A stretch of DNA of 64,000 bases from Streptomyces sp. HB132 (GTDB lineage: Bacteria > Actinomycetota > Actinomycetes > Streptomycetales > Streptomycetaceae): contig NZ_JAFBGA010000015.1 of assembly GCF_016909575.1 (NCBI RefSeq), positions 1 through 64,000 on the forward strand, read 5' to 3'. The notes under the pieces were generated by a model that worked only from the letters and a program-made list of their open reading frames with translations, did not search any database and was not told where the DNA came from. Positions 46,973-57,780 of the stretch are shown in pieces. The first letter of the stretch is position 1; each line of letters starts with the position of its first letter. The position numbers and the translations under genes are program-made.

Positions 46973-47569
46973 TTGTCGAACGCCGCGCCCGCGGCCGTCA
47001 CGGCCGCCCCCGTCGACACCGCGGACCCCCTGGCCGGTGCCGTGCCCCTCGAGTCGGCCGAACAGCTGCGCGAGATCCTGGGCGAACCCTGGCCGATCGT
47101 CATCGACAAGGTCCACGACGAACTCACGGAGGCCGACCTCGACCTGCTGGCCCGCTCGCCGTTCTGCTCCGTGTCCACCTCGGACGCCGACGGCAACTGC
47201 GACACCTCCCCGCGCGGCGGGGAACCCGGCTTCACCCGGGTCCTGGACCCGCGCACCCTCGTGCTGCCGGACCTGCCGGGCAACCGGCGCGGTGACAGCT
47301 TCCACAACATCCTGTCCAACCCGCACGTCGGCCTGCTCTACCTGATACCGGGTGTGATGACCGTCCTGCGGATCAACGGCAGGGCACGCGTCCTCACGGA
47401 CGCTCCGGTCTTCGACGAGTTGAAGGTCAAGGGCCGCCGGCCGGACCTCGCGCTGGTCGTGGACATCGACGAGATCTACCTGCACTGCCCGGCGTCGATC
47501 AAGCGCTCGGGCCTGTGGGCGCCGGAGACGTGGGAGGAGCAGCCTGCGGGGAGGAAGACCCGGGCCTGA
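46973..47569 (+). CDS. Pyridoxamine 5'-phosphate oxidase-family flavoprotein
   Basis: This 198-aa protein is of the PPOX-type FMN-binding split-barrel family (MSMEG_1061-like). The core reads DLLARSPFCSVSTSDADGNCDTSPRGG, then TLVLPDLPGNRRGDSFHNILSNPHVGLLYLIPGV and LRINGRARVL. Members bind FMN or F420 and reduce diverse substrates. The TTG at 46973 is preferred because GGAG lies 6 nt before it; a GTG at 46922 would add 17 non-conserved residues. Its position opposite an iron-siderophore operon, sharing an iron-box-like site, suggests a part in iron metabolism such as siderophore reduction, which is inference only. Confidence 0.85.
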   Translation: MSNAAPAAVTAAPVDTADPLAGAVPLESAEQLREILGEPWPIVIDKVHDELTEADLDLLARSPFCSVSTSDADGNCDTSPRGGEPGFTRVLDPRTLVLPDLPGNRRGDSFHNILSNPHVGLLYLIPGVMTVLRINGRARVLTDAPVFDELKVKGRRPDLALVVDIDEIYLHCPASIKRSGLWAPETWEEQPAGRKTRA

Positions 47570-47695
47570 GCGCCGCCGGCCGCTCGTGGCAGGACCGGGA
47601 GCGGGAGGGGCCGAAACGGCTGGGCGGGTACGGGCATCGGCAGGGCAGGCCGGGAGCAGGCGGGGGCGGGAACGGTGACGGGCGGGGCGGTACCG

Positions 47696-49066
47696 CTAGA
47701 ATCCGCCGCCCCCGTCGAAGCCACCGCCCCCGAAGCCTCCGCCGTCGCCGAAGCCGCCACCTCCGAAGCCGGAGGAGTCGAAGTCGGAGCCGGAGAAGTC
47801 GCCGCCGCCCCAGTCGCCTCCCCCGAAGTCACCGCCGCCGTACTCCGCCGCGTACGCCGGGGTGGAGAGCATCGAGCCGAGCACGGTGCCGACCAGCAGG
47901 CCGGGGAGCAGGCCTCCGCCGAAGTAGCCGCCGGCCCAGGGGCCGTAGGCCGGGCCGGCCTCCCAGTAGGGACGCCGTCGGCCGTCACCGACGTCGACCG
48001 TGCGGCTCATGGGGTCCTCGCCCTCGCGCAGCCGGACCTCGTCGGCGGCGCAGACCGGGACCTCGCGCGTCGACCCGCCGGACGGCGTCCACCGGACGTC
48101 CGCGACCGAGGGCCCGTGGCGCGGGTCGAAGAAGCAGGGCGGACGGCGCGCCGGGAGCGTCCGGCCCTTGCGGCGGGCCTCCAGGACCGTGAGCGAGAAG
48201 CGGCCGTCCTCCAGGGCCTGGGTGACCCCTCGTACGTCGGAGGGGTGCCGGGCGTCGCCCATACGGGACTTGGCGTCCTCATAGGAGTCGAGCGCGCGTT
48301 CGTAGTCGATGCGCATCGCGTCGTCGGCGCCCTTCTCGCCGGGATGGAAGTCGAGCCGGTCCAGGGTCTCGCCGTACGCGGTGATGTCCTCGTCCACGAC
48401 GACCCGGAGCTTCTCCAGAGCCTCCTGCTCTTCCTCCTCCTTGCGCTTCCTGTTGCGGCGGGCGACCGCGAAGGCGGTGCCTCCGCCCGCGAGGACCAGC
48501 CCTCCGAGGACGACCAGACCGGTCACCGGTGCGCCGCTCGCGCCGCCGTCGGCGCTGCCGCCGGACCAGGAGGCCGGGGCGCTTCCCTTCGCCTCCTGGA
48601 CGGCCCGGTCGACGAACGCGTTGAGCTGGGTCGCGGCGTCGGTGTCCGTGCCGGGTGCCTTCACAGCGGTGGTGAGGTTCTCGACGGCCCGGGTCGGCAT
48701 CACCTGCGGGTCCGCGCCCGCGTCGAAGCCGTCGCCGAGACGGATCGCGTAGACGCCGGTGACTCCGGTGTCGGTGCGCAGGTTCTGCAGGAGGTTCTCG
48801 GGCGGGTACTGGGACGTCGCGGGCAGCACGGCCACGAAGACCGGCTTGTCGGCGTCCTTGATCTTCTTCTCCAGGGCCGCCTCCTGGGGCGCCGGAAGCT
48901 GTCCGGCCGCCGCCGGGTCGACGTACACGGGACCCTGGCGCAGGGCGCTCGCCGCGTCGCCGATCGTGGAGGGGGCCGCCTGGGCAGCGGGGGTCATGGC
49001 CAGCACAGCCGCCGAGAGAATCAGCAGCAGGCAGGCCCACAGGGGAGCGAACAGCCTCTTCCGCAT
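47696..49066 (-). CDS. Membrane protein with extracytoplasmic TPM-like domain and Gly-rich C-terminus
   Basis: This 456-aa protein has a signal peptide (1-30), an exported alpha/beta domain (about 35-160, with VFVAVLPATSQYPPENLLQNLRTDTGVTGVYAIRLGDG, resembling TPM/repair-associated domains), a transmembrane helix (about 181-203) and a charged cytoplasmic helical stretch (EEEEQEALEKL onward). The last about 90 residues contain a Gly-rich membrane-like segment and a low-complexity tail of GGGDFGGGDWGGGDFSGSDF type. This layout is common in Streptomyces membrane proteins of unknown function. The ATG at 49066 gives a standard signal peptide. Confidence 0.75.
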   Translation of the reverse strand: MRKRLFAPLWACLLLILSAAVLAMTPAAQAAPSTIGDAASALRQGPVYVDPAAAGQLPAPQEAALEKKIKDADKPVFVAVLPATSQYPPENLLQNLRTDTGVTGVYAIRLGDGFDAGADPQVMPTRAVENLTTAVKAPGTDTDAATQLNAFVDRAVQEAKGSAPASWSGGSADGGASGAPVTGLVVLGGLVLAGGGTAFAVARRNRKRKEEEEQEALEKLRVVVDEDITAYGETLDRLDFHPGEKGADDAMRIDYERALDSYEDAKSRMGDARHPSDVRGVTQALEDGRFSLTVLEARRKGRTLPARRPPCFFDPRHGPSVADVRWTPSGGSTREVPVCAADEVRLREGEDPMSRTVDVGDGRRRPYWEAGPAYGPWAGGYFGGGLLPGLLVGTVLGSMLSTPAYAAEYGGGDFGGGDWGGGDFSGSDFDSSGFGGGGFGDGGGFGGGGFDGGGGF

Positions 49067-49080
49067 ACTCCGAAAGTAAC

Positions 49081-49112
49081 CCGAACGGGCGACGAATGCG
49101 TCGCCCGTTCGG
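49081..49112 (-). terminator. Terminator of the beta-glucan utilisation operon
   Basis: A perfect 14-bp stem (CCGAACGGGCGACG with its complement at 49099-49112) and 4-nt loop lie 16 nt beyond the GH3 stop on the minus strand. Confidence 0.85.
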
Positions 49113-49127
49113 GTTCCGTTTCTGCTG

Positions 49128-52100
49128 TTAAGCGGCGCGGTACGCCGTGCGCAGCTTGGACACCGCTCCGGTCAGATCACCGGTGAGCAGCAGATGATCG
49201 GCCTCGGCGAACGGCTTGGACACCGCCGCGGTCAGCGTTCCGCCGGTCCTGTGCTGGACCAGGAATCTCGCCCTGTCCACGATCTCCTTGCCGGCCGCGG
49301 TCTTCCCGAGGCCCGCCCGCTCGGCGAGCTGTGCGGCGACGGCGAGACCGGCGAGGGCGGCTTCCCCGCCCGACGGGGCCTTCTTCAGGGTGGTCAGTCC
49401 CCAGCCGTACGGGAACTGCGGGTCGTACGTCGCGTCGCCGACGTTGATCGGCAGCTGCGACTCGGACTTCGGCCAGGTCACCGGGAGCTGCCCGGTGAAG
49501 GCCCGCTTGCCGTAGAGGACGTCGGCGACGCCGTCGCCCTCGGTGCCCGGCAGCCAGGAGGCGACCAGGGCGTCGATGTCGCCGAGGCGGTCCCCGATGA
49601 GCTGCGGCCGTCCGGAGACGACGAGGACCGCGCACTTCATCGCGGCGCAGACCGTGTCGACGGCCGCCTTGTCGGCGTCGGTGAGCTCCAGGTCGTGGCC
49701 GTTGCCCACGTCGCCGATGCCCTCGGCGTACGGCTTCTCGCCGACGACCACCACTCCGGCGTCGTACCCCTCGGTCGGGGCGGAGGCGTCCTTGGAGAAG
49801 GTGGCCGATGAGGTGTTCTTCTCGATGCCCTTCAGGATCGTCGTGCCCGTCGTGGTGGCACCGGAGGCGCCCTGCCAGCTGACGGTCCAGCCACCGGCCT
49901 GGTTGCCGAGGTCGTCGGCGTTGGAGCCGGCGACGTAGACCTTCTGGGACGCCTTGAGCGGGAGCACGGCGCCGTCGTTCTTCAGCAGCACCTGGGACTT
50001 GGCGGCCGCCTCGCGGGCGACCGCGCGGTGTCCGGCCGATCCGACCTGGTCCAGGTTCGACGTGTCGGCGTACGGCTTCTCGAAGAGCCCGAGGCGGAAC
50101 TTCTGGGTGAGGATCCGCGCGACGGCGTCGTCGATGCGGTCCTGGCCGATCCGGCCCGCGGTGACCTCGTCCTGGAGCGTCTTCGTGAAGTCCTGGTAGG
50201 CGGTCGGGACCATGATCATGTCGAGCCCGGCGTTGACCGAGGTGCGGACGTCGCTCGCGTAGTCACCGGGGATCTGGTCGATGGCCTGCCAGTCGCTGAT
50301 GACGAAGCCCTCGAAGCCCATCCGGTCCTTGAGCACGCCGTTGATCATCTCGGCGTTGGCGTGCATCTTCACCGGCCCGGCGTCGTCGCCGAGGACGTCC
50401 AGCGAGGAGTACGAGGGCATGACCGTGCCGACGCCCCGCTTCACGGACTCGGCGAACGGCGAGAGGTGGACGGCTTCGAGCTCCTCGCGGGTGACCTTCG
50501 TGACGCCCTGGTCGATGGTGTAGGAGCCCGTGGTGGACGAGCCGAACTCCGTGCCTCCGTCGCCGACGAAGTGCTTGGCACTGGCCAGCACCTTGTCGTT
50601 GCGGTCGAGGTCCTTGCCCGACGGGCTGCCCTGCATGCCGGTGATGACCGTCTCCATGGCCTCGACCAGGGCGGGGTCCTCCCCGTACGCCTCGTAGGAA
50701 CGGCCCCAGCGCTCGTCACGGGTGACGCAGACACAGGGGGCGAAGTCCCACGGGATGCCGGTGGCGCGGACCTCGTTCGCGGTGACGGCGCCCGTCTTCC
50801 CGGCCAGCTTCGGGTCACGGCCCGCGCCGATGCCGATGTTGTGCGGCATGATCGTCGAGCCGATCACGTTGTTGTGGCCGTGCACCGCGTCCACGCCGTA
50901 GATCAGCGGGATCTGGAAGCGGGTCGCCTGCGCGCGCAGCTGGTAGGCGTCGACCATCCTGGCCCAGGCCTCGGGCGTGTTCGGGGTGGGTACGGAACCC
51001 CCGCCGGAGAGCAGCGAGCCGAGGTCGTACGCGGCGATGTCGCCCTGCGACTTCAGCGCGTTGCGCTCGGCCTGCGTCATCTGGCCGGCCTTCTCGGCCG
51101 GGGACATCCGCGACAGCAGGTCGGCGACGCGCTTCTTCACCGGGAGCTTCGCGTTCTGGTAGGGCAGCCCGTGGGCGTCGATGACGACCTGCGGGTTCTC
51201 CTTGGGCGCCTTGGCGCCGGTGACGGTGAGCTCCAGCGGTATCGTCTCCGCCGACTCGGCTCCCTTGTCCTTGACCGTGGCCACGGAGACGGTGTGCGTG
51301 GTGCCGGAGGCGGTGCCCGCGGGGAAGGTGTGGGTACCGGTGACCGGTGTGTAGTCCTTGCCGGGTTCGGCGCTGCCGCCCTTGGTCGTGTACGCGACCG
51401 TGACGGGCTCCTCGGTGGGGACGGAGCCGGTGGTGGCGACGGAGATCGTGATGTCCGCCGTGCCGCCCTCCTTGACCGGGTGCACGGCGGAGTCGACGAC
51501 GACGCTCGACTTCAGGGCCGGGTCCGCCTTGCCGTACAGCTCCACGGCGTCCATGGCGAAGGAGCCGGGGGCGCCGGTCGGGAGGGTCAGCGCGTAGCCC
51601 CACATCTCGTTCAGGCCGAGGACCTGGTCGATGCCGCCGACGGGCTGGTAGTCGGCCCGGTAGACGAAGTCCGCGAAGGGGATCTCGACCTGGTGCCAGC
51701 CCTCCCAGTCGTCGGTGAAGGAGGTGGTCCACAGCTCCGAGGCGCCGCCGTTGGCTCCGCCGTCCTTGATCTCGAAGTTGATCCGCTTGCCCGAACCGGG
51801 CGGCAGGGGCGCCTTGTTCTGCCCGTACCACCAGAAGCGGATGCCCTTGTGTGCGGTCCAGTCCTTCGGGGGCTGGTCGACGGCGAACTCATGGCTGAGT
51901 CCGCCCCAGGCGCTGATGTCGTAGGTGCCCTGGAGCACCTTGCCGCCCTCGGGGGCGTCGGTGCGCTCCTCGAACTTCAGGGCGGGGTGGTCGTCCGCGT
52001 CGCCGCCCCAGGTGAACAGGGAGTCGGCGGGCGGGCTGCCGAACGGGACCTCGCCCTCGAAGCGGTCGACGAGGACCGGTGCGGGTTCCTCGGTGCCGGC

Positions 52101-52214
52101 CGCCGCGCTGGGGACGGCCCCGGCGAGCAGTGAGGCGAGGACGGCGGCGGCGGCGAGCGCGGCGGTCGCCGGTCTCGCCCGGTGGCGGGCGCGGACGTGC
52201 GGTGTACGGGGCAT
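49128..52214 (-). CDS. Secreted GH3 beta-glucosidase with N-terminal CBM-like and Calx-beta domains
   Basis: This 1028-aa exported enzyme has a signal peptide (1-39), a jelly-roll CBM11/CIA30-like domain (about 45-225), a Calx-beta-like domain (about 235-335), a GH3 N-terminal barrel (about 355-690) with nucleophile D641 in FVISDWQAID, and a GH3 C-terminal domain (about 720-930). A further about 90 residues (ALAGLAVAAQLAERAG onward) are helical and FIVAR-like, often found on wall-associated enzymes. It should remove glucose from beta-glucans or long oligosaccharides outside the cell. It is last in the transporter operon, 24 nt after the GH1 gene. Confidence 0.92.
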   Translation of the reverse strand: MPRTPHVRARHRARPATAALAAAAVLASLLAGAVPSAAAGTEEPAPVLVDRFEGEVPFGSPPADSLFTWGGDADDHPALKFEERTDAPEGGKVLQGTYDISAWGGLSHEFAVDQPPKDWTAHKGIRFWWYGQNKAPLPPGSGKRINFEIKDGGANGGASELWTTSFTDDWEGWHQVEIPFADFVYRADYQPVGGIDQVLGLNEMWGYALTLPTGAPGSFAMDAVELYGKADPALKSSVVVDSAVHPVKEGGTADITISVATTGSVPTEEPVTVAYTTKGGSAEPGKDYTPVTGTHTFPAGTASGTTHTVSVATVKDKGAESAETIPLELTVTGAKAPKENPQVVIDAHGLPYQNAKLPVKKRVADLLSRMSPAEKAGQMTQAERNALKSQGDIAAYDLGSLLSGGGSVPTPNTPEAWARMVDAYQLRAQATRFQIPLIYGVDAVHGHNNVIGSTIMPHNIGIGAGRDPKLAGKTGAVTANEVRATGIPWDFAPCVCVTRDERWGRSYEAYGEDPALVEAMETVITGMQGSPSGKDLDRNDKVLASAKHFVGDGGTEFGSSTTGSYTIDQGVTKVTREELEAVHLSPFAESVKRGVGTVMPSYSSLDVLGDDAGPVKMHANAEMINGVLKDRMGFEGFVISDWQAIDQIPGDYASDVRTSVNAGLDMIMVPTAYQDFTKTLQDEVTAGRIGQDRIDDAVARILTQKFRLGLFEKPYADTSNLDQVGSAGHRAVAREAAAKSQVLLKNDGAVLPLKASQKVYVAGSNADDLGNQAGGWTVSWQGASGATTTGTTILKGIEKNTSSATFSKDASAPTEGYDAGVVVVGEKPYAEGIGDVGNGHDLELTDADKAAVDTVCAAMKCAVLVVSGRPQLIGDRLGDIDALVASWLPGTEGDGVADVLYGKRAFTGQLPVTWPKSESQLPINVGDATYDPQFPYGWGLTTLKKAPSGGEAALAGLAVAAQLAERAGLGKTAAGKEIVDRARFLVQHRTGGTLTAAVSKPFAEADHLLLTGDLTGAVSKLRTAYRAA

Positions 52215-52238
52215 GGGCGGCTCTTCTCTCGTACGGAG

Positions 52239-53651
<1,413 letters not shown>

Positions 53652-53702
53652 TGTTCTCCGTAACTCCGTTGTGCTGCGGGGTGATGGGCGGGGGGCGGTC
53701 GG

Positions 53703-54685
<983 letters not shown>

Positions 54686-54689
<4 letters not shown>

Positions 54690-55723
54690 GCGGAGTGCTC
54701 CTTGCTGGACGTGCCGGACGGCTCCGGCGTGGCACGGGCCGCTGGGTCCGCGGTGCCTCCGGGCGGCGTGCCCGTACGGGCCACGGGGGTGAAGCCGACC
54801 CGCATCCTGACCTTCCGCGAGGCGCCTGTCGCGGTGCGCAGCCTCGGGTTGACGAACTCGTCGATGCCGAAGTTGATCAGCGCCAGCGCGGTGCCCAGGA
54901 GGGCGATGCACAGGCCGGCGGGGACGAACCACCACCAGGCGCCCTGGGCCAGGGCCTGGTTGGACTGGGCCCAGAAGAGCACGGTGCCCCAGTTCCAGTG
55001 GGAGATGTCGGCCACCCCGATGAAGGCGAGGGTGATCTCCGAGAGGACGGCGAAGATGACGGTGCCCACGAAGCCGGACGCGATGACGGCGGTGAGGTTG
55101 GGCATGACCTCGAAGAGGATGATCCGCCAGGTCGACTCGCCGGTGGCGCGGGCCGCCTCCACGTAGTCGCGCCGCCTGAGGGACAGGGTCTGGGCGCGCA
55201 GGACGCGTGCGCCCCAGGCCCAGGACGTGAGGGCGATGACGGCCGCGATCAGCAGGTCCGTGGTGTCCTCGACGAAGCTCGCGATGATGATGATCAGCGG
55301 CAGGCCGGGGATGACCAGGAAGACGTTGGAGAGCATGGACAGGACTTCGTCGGCGGCTCCGCCGAGGAATCCGGCGCTGACCCCGATGACCACGGACAGC
55401 ACGGTCGCGATGACCCCGGCGATGAATCCGACCAGGAGGACGCCCCGGGTTCCGACGAGGATCTGGGAGAGGACGTCCTGCCCGGTGTGGGTGGTGCCGA
55501 ACCAGTGGTCGGCGGACGGTGGCTGGAGCAGTTGGTCGCTCATCGCGTCGGGGTCGTACGGCGCGATCCAGGGCCCGACGACGGCGAGGACCAGGAAGAA
55601 CGCGAGGATCAGCAGCCCGGTGCGGGTCTTCCCGCCGCGCAGGAAGCGGAGCCTGGCCCGGCTCGGCGCGGCGGGGGCGGGGACGTCGTCCAGTACGGCT
55701 ACGTCGGTGGCAGTGACGGACAT
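54686..55723 (-). CDS. Opp/Dpp-type ABC permease (DppC-like)
   Basis: This 345-aa membrane protein has about six helices and the family's EAA loop (YVEAARATGESTWRIILFEVMPNL). It has the usual N-terminal region GPWIAPYDPDAMSDQLLQPPSADHWFGTTHTGQDVLSQI found in DppC/OppC. I chose the ATG at 55723, with AGGAGG 10 nt upstream; an ATG at 55732 overlaps the previous stop but has no room for that site. It pairs with the DppB-like permease. Confidence 0.92.
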
Positions 55724-55728
55724 GCCTG

Positions 55729-56709
55729 TCATGCCTCCTTACGGGTGCGGGGGTCCAGGAGGGCGTAGGCCATGTCGGCCAGCAGGTTCGCGGCGAGCAC
55801 CGAGAGCGTGATGATCAGGAAGACGCCCTGCATCAGCGGGTAGTCCTTGGCGCCGACCGCCTGGAGGAGACGGAAGCCGATGCCCGGATAGTTGAAGACC
55901 ATCTCGACGAGCAGCGTGCCGCTCACGATGAAGCCGAGGGAGAGAGCGAAGCCCGAGATGTTGGGCAGGACCGCGTTGCGGGCGGCGTAGGCGAACATCA
56001 CCCGCCGCTCGGAGAGGCCCTTGGCCTGCGCCACCATGACGTAGTCCTCGGAGGAGACGGTCACCATCATGTTGCGCATGCCGAGGATCCAGCCGGCGAC
56101 GGCGCTGAGCACGATCGTCACCCCGGGCAGCACGCCGTGGTACAGGGCGCTGGAGATGAACGGCCAGTCGAAGGCCGGGACCAGCGAGTTGTCGTACCCG
56201 CCCTCGAAGGGGAACAGCGGCCACTTCACCGCGAACAGCGAGATGGCGATGAGGCCGAGCCAGAAGTAGGGGACCGACGAGATGAAGGTGGTGACGGGGA
56301 GCAGCCCGTCCAGCCAGGAGCCCCGCCGCCAGCCGCTGTAGACGCCGATGCCGGTGCCGAGCAGGAAGCTGATCAGCGTGGTGATGCCGACGAGCGCCAG
56401 TGTCCAGGGCAGCGCGTCGGAGAGCACCTCGCCCACCGGGGTCGGGAAGTAGGTGAAGGACAGGCCGAGGTCGCCGTCCAGCAGGCTCGACCAGTAGTCG
56501 GTGTACTGCGACCAGAGCGACTGGTTCTCGTCGAGCCCGAAGAGCGCCTTCAGGGAGGCGATGGCGCTGGTGTCGAGCTGTCCCTGGTAACGGCTCATCA
56601 GGGCCTCGACCGGGTCGCCCGGCATCAGCCGCGGGATCAGGAAGTTGATGGTGATGGCGGCCCACGCGGTGACGGCGTAGAAGGCGATCCGCTGGAGGAT
56701 GTACTTCAC
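55729..56709 (-). CDS. Opp/Dpp-type ABC permease (DppB-like)
   Basis: This 326-aa permease starts KYILQRIAFYAVTAWAAITINFLIPRLMPGDPVEAL, the classic DppB/OppB N-terminus, with six predicted helices and an EAA loop (YVMVAQAKGLSERRVMFAYAARNAVLP). The GTG at 56709 overlaps the stop of the upstream ATPase (GTGA), and a longer open frame to 56844 is a shadow. It forms the channel with the DppC-like protein. Confidence 0.93.
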   Translation of the reverse strand: MKYILQRIAFYAVTAWAAITINFLIPRLMPGDPVEALMSRYQGQLDTSAIASLKALFGLDENQSLWSQYTDYWSSLLDGDLGLSFTYFPTPVGEVLSDALPWTLALVGITTLISFLLGTGIGVYSGWRRGSWLDGLLPVTTFISSVPYFWLGLIAISLFAVKWPLFPFEGGYDNSLVPAFDWPFISSALYHGVLPGVTIVLSAVAGWILGMRNMMVTVSSEDYVMVAQAKGLSERRVMFAYAARNAVLPNISGFALSLGFIVSGTLLVEMVFNYPGIGFRLLQAVGAKDYPLMQGVFLIITLSVLAANLLADMAYALLDPRTRKEA

Positions 56710-57761
56710 TTCGCTGCCCCCTCGGCGGTCGTGCCGTCGTACAGCCAGCAGGCCGCCCACTGGCCGTCGGCCAGGTCGAAGCGCGGCGGGAGTTCGGTGC
56801 GGCAGCGCTCCATCGCCTTGGGGCAGCGTGGGTGGAAGCGGCACCCGGCCGGCGGGGTGATAAGGGAAGGCGGCTCGCCGCTCCCCGCCTCCTCCTGGTC
56901 CGCCTCGTCCGCGACCCGGTCGGGGTCGGGCGCGGAGGCGATCAGCAGCTGGGTGTAGGGGTGCGCCGGATGCTGGGTGACCTGCTCGCTGCCGCCGCCC
57001 TCGACGATGCGGCCGGCGTACATCACCAGGGTGGTGTCGGCGAAGTAGCGTGCGGACGCTATGTCGTGGGTGATGTAGAGGATCGCGAGGCGGAGCCGTT
57101 CCTTGAGGTCCCGGAGCAGGTTGAGGACGCCGAGCCGGATCGACACGTCGAGCATCGATACCGGTTCGTCGGCGAGCAGCACCTGGGGGTCGGCGCCGAG
57201 CGCGCGCGCTATCGCGACGCGCTGGCGCTGCCCTCCCGACAGCTCGTGCGGGAACTTGTCCAGGAACTGATGAGGAGGGGTCAGCTGGACGCGTTCCAGC
57301 AGGGCCGCGAGATTCGTCTCCAGCTCCGCGTCCCCGCTCCCCGCCCGGCCGTGGATCTTCAGGGCGCGGGTCAGGTGGTAGCGCACGGTGTGCACCGGGT
57401 TGAGCGAGGCGAACGGGTCCTGGAAGATCAGCTGGACCTGTTTGACGTAGGTGCGGAAGGACCGGCCACGCCCGGCCTTGACCGCCGCGCCGCCCAGCCG
57501 GACCTCGCCCGAGGTGAGCGGGTACAGCTGGGCGAGCAGCCGTGCGACGGTGGACTTCCCGGAGCCCGACTCCCCCACCAGCGCCGTGACGGTGCCGCGC
57601 CGGAGCTCGAGCGAGACGTCGTCGACGGCGTGGACGGTACGGCGTCTGCGGGCGACGAGGTCGCCGGCGGTGCGCCGTAGGGGGAAGTGCTTGGTGACTC
57701 CGCGTGCTTCGAGCACCACGTCGGTCCCGGTGCGCACGTCTGCGGTCTGTTCGGTGGTCAT
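56706..57761 (-). CDS. Opp/Dpp-type ABC transporter ATPase (DppF-like)
   Basis: This 351-aa ATPase has Walker A GESGSGKST, signature LSGGQRQRVAIARALGADP, Walker B VLLADEPVSMLD (the family DEPVSALD motif) and the C-terminal oligopeptide domain (HPYTQLLIASAP, ITPPAGCRFHPRCP). It follows the solute-binding-protein gene by 19 nt and is coupled to the permease gene. With the ATPase at 53703 it forms the heterodimeric motor of the importer. Confidence 0.93.
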   Translation of the reverse strand: MTTEQTADVRTGTDVVLEARGVTKHFPLRRTAGDLVARRRRTVHAVDDVSLELRRGTVTALVGESGSGKSTVARLLAQLYPLTSGEVRLGGAAVKAGRGRSFRTYVKQVQLIFQDPFASLNPVHTVRYHLTRALKIHGRAGSGDAELETNLAALLERVQLTPPHQFLDKFPHELSGGQRQRVAIARALGADPQVLLADEPVSMLDVSIRLGVLNLLRDLKERLRLAILYITHDIASARYFADTTLVMYAGRIVEGGGSEQVTQHPAHPYTQLLIASAPDPDRVADEADQEEAGSGEPPSLITPPAGCRFHPRCPKAMERCRTELPPRFDLADGQWAACWLYDGTTAEGAAK

Positions 57762-57780
57762 GGCCGGTTCGTCCCCGTGC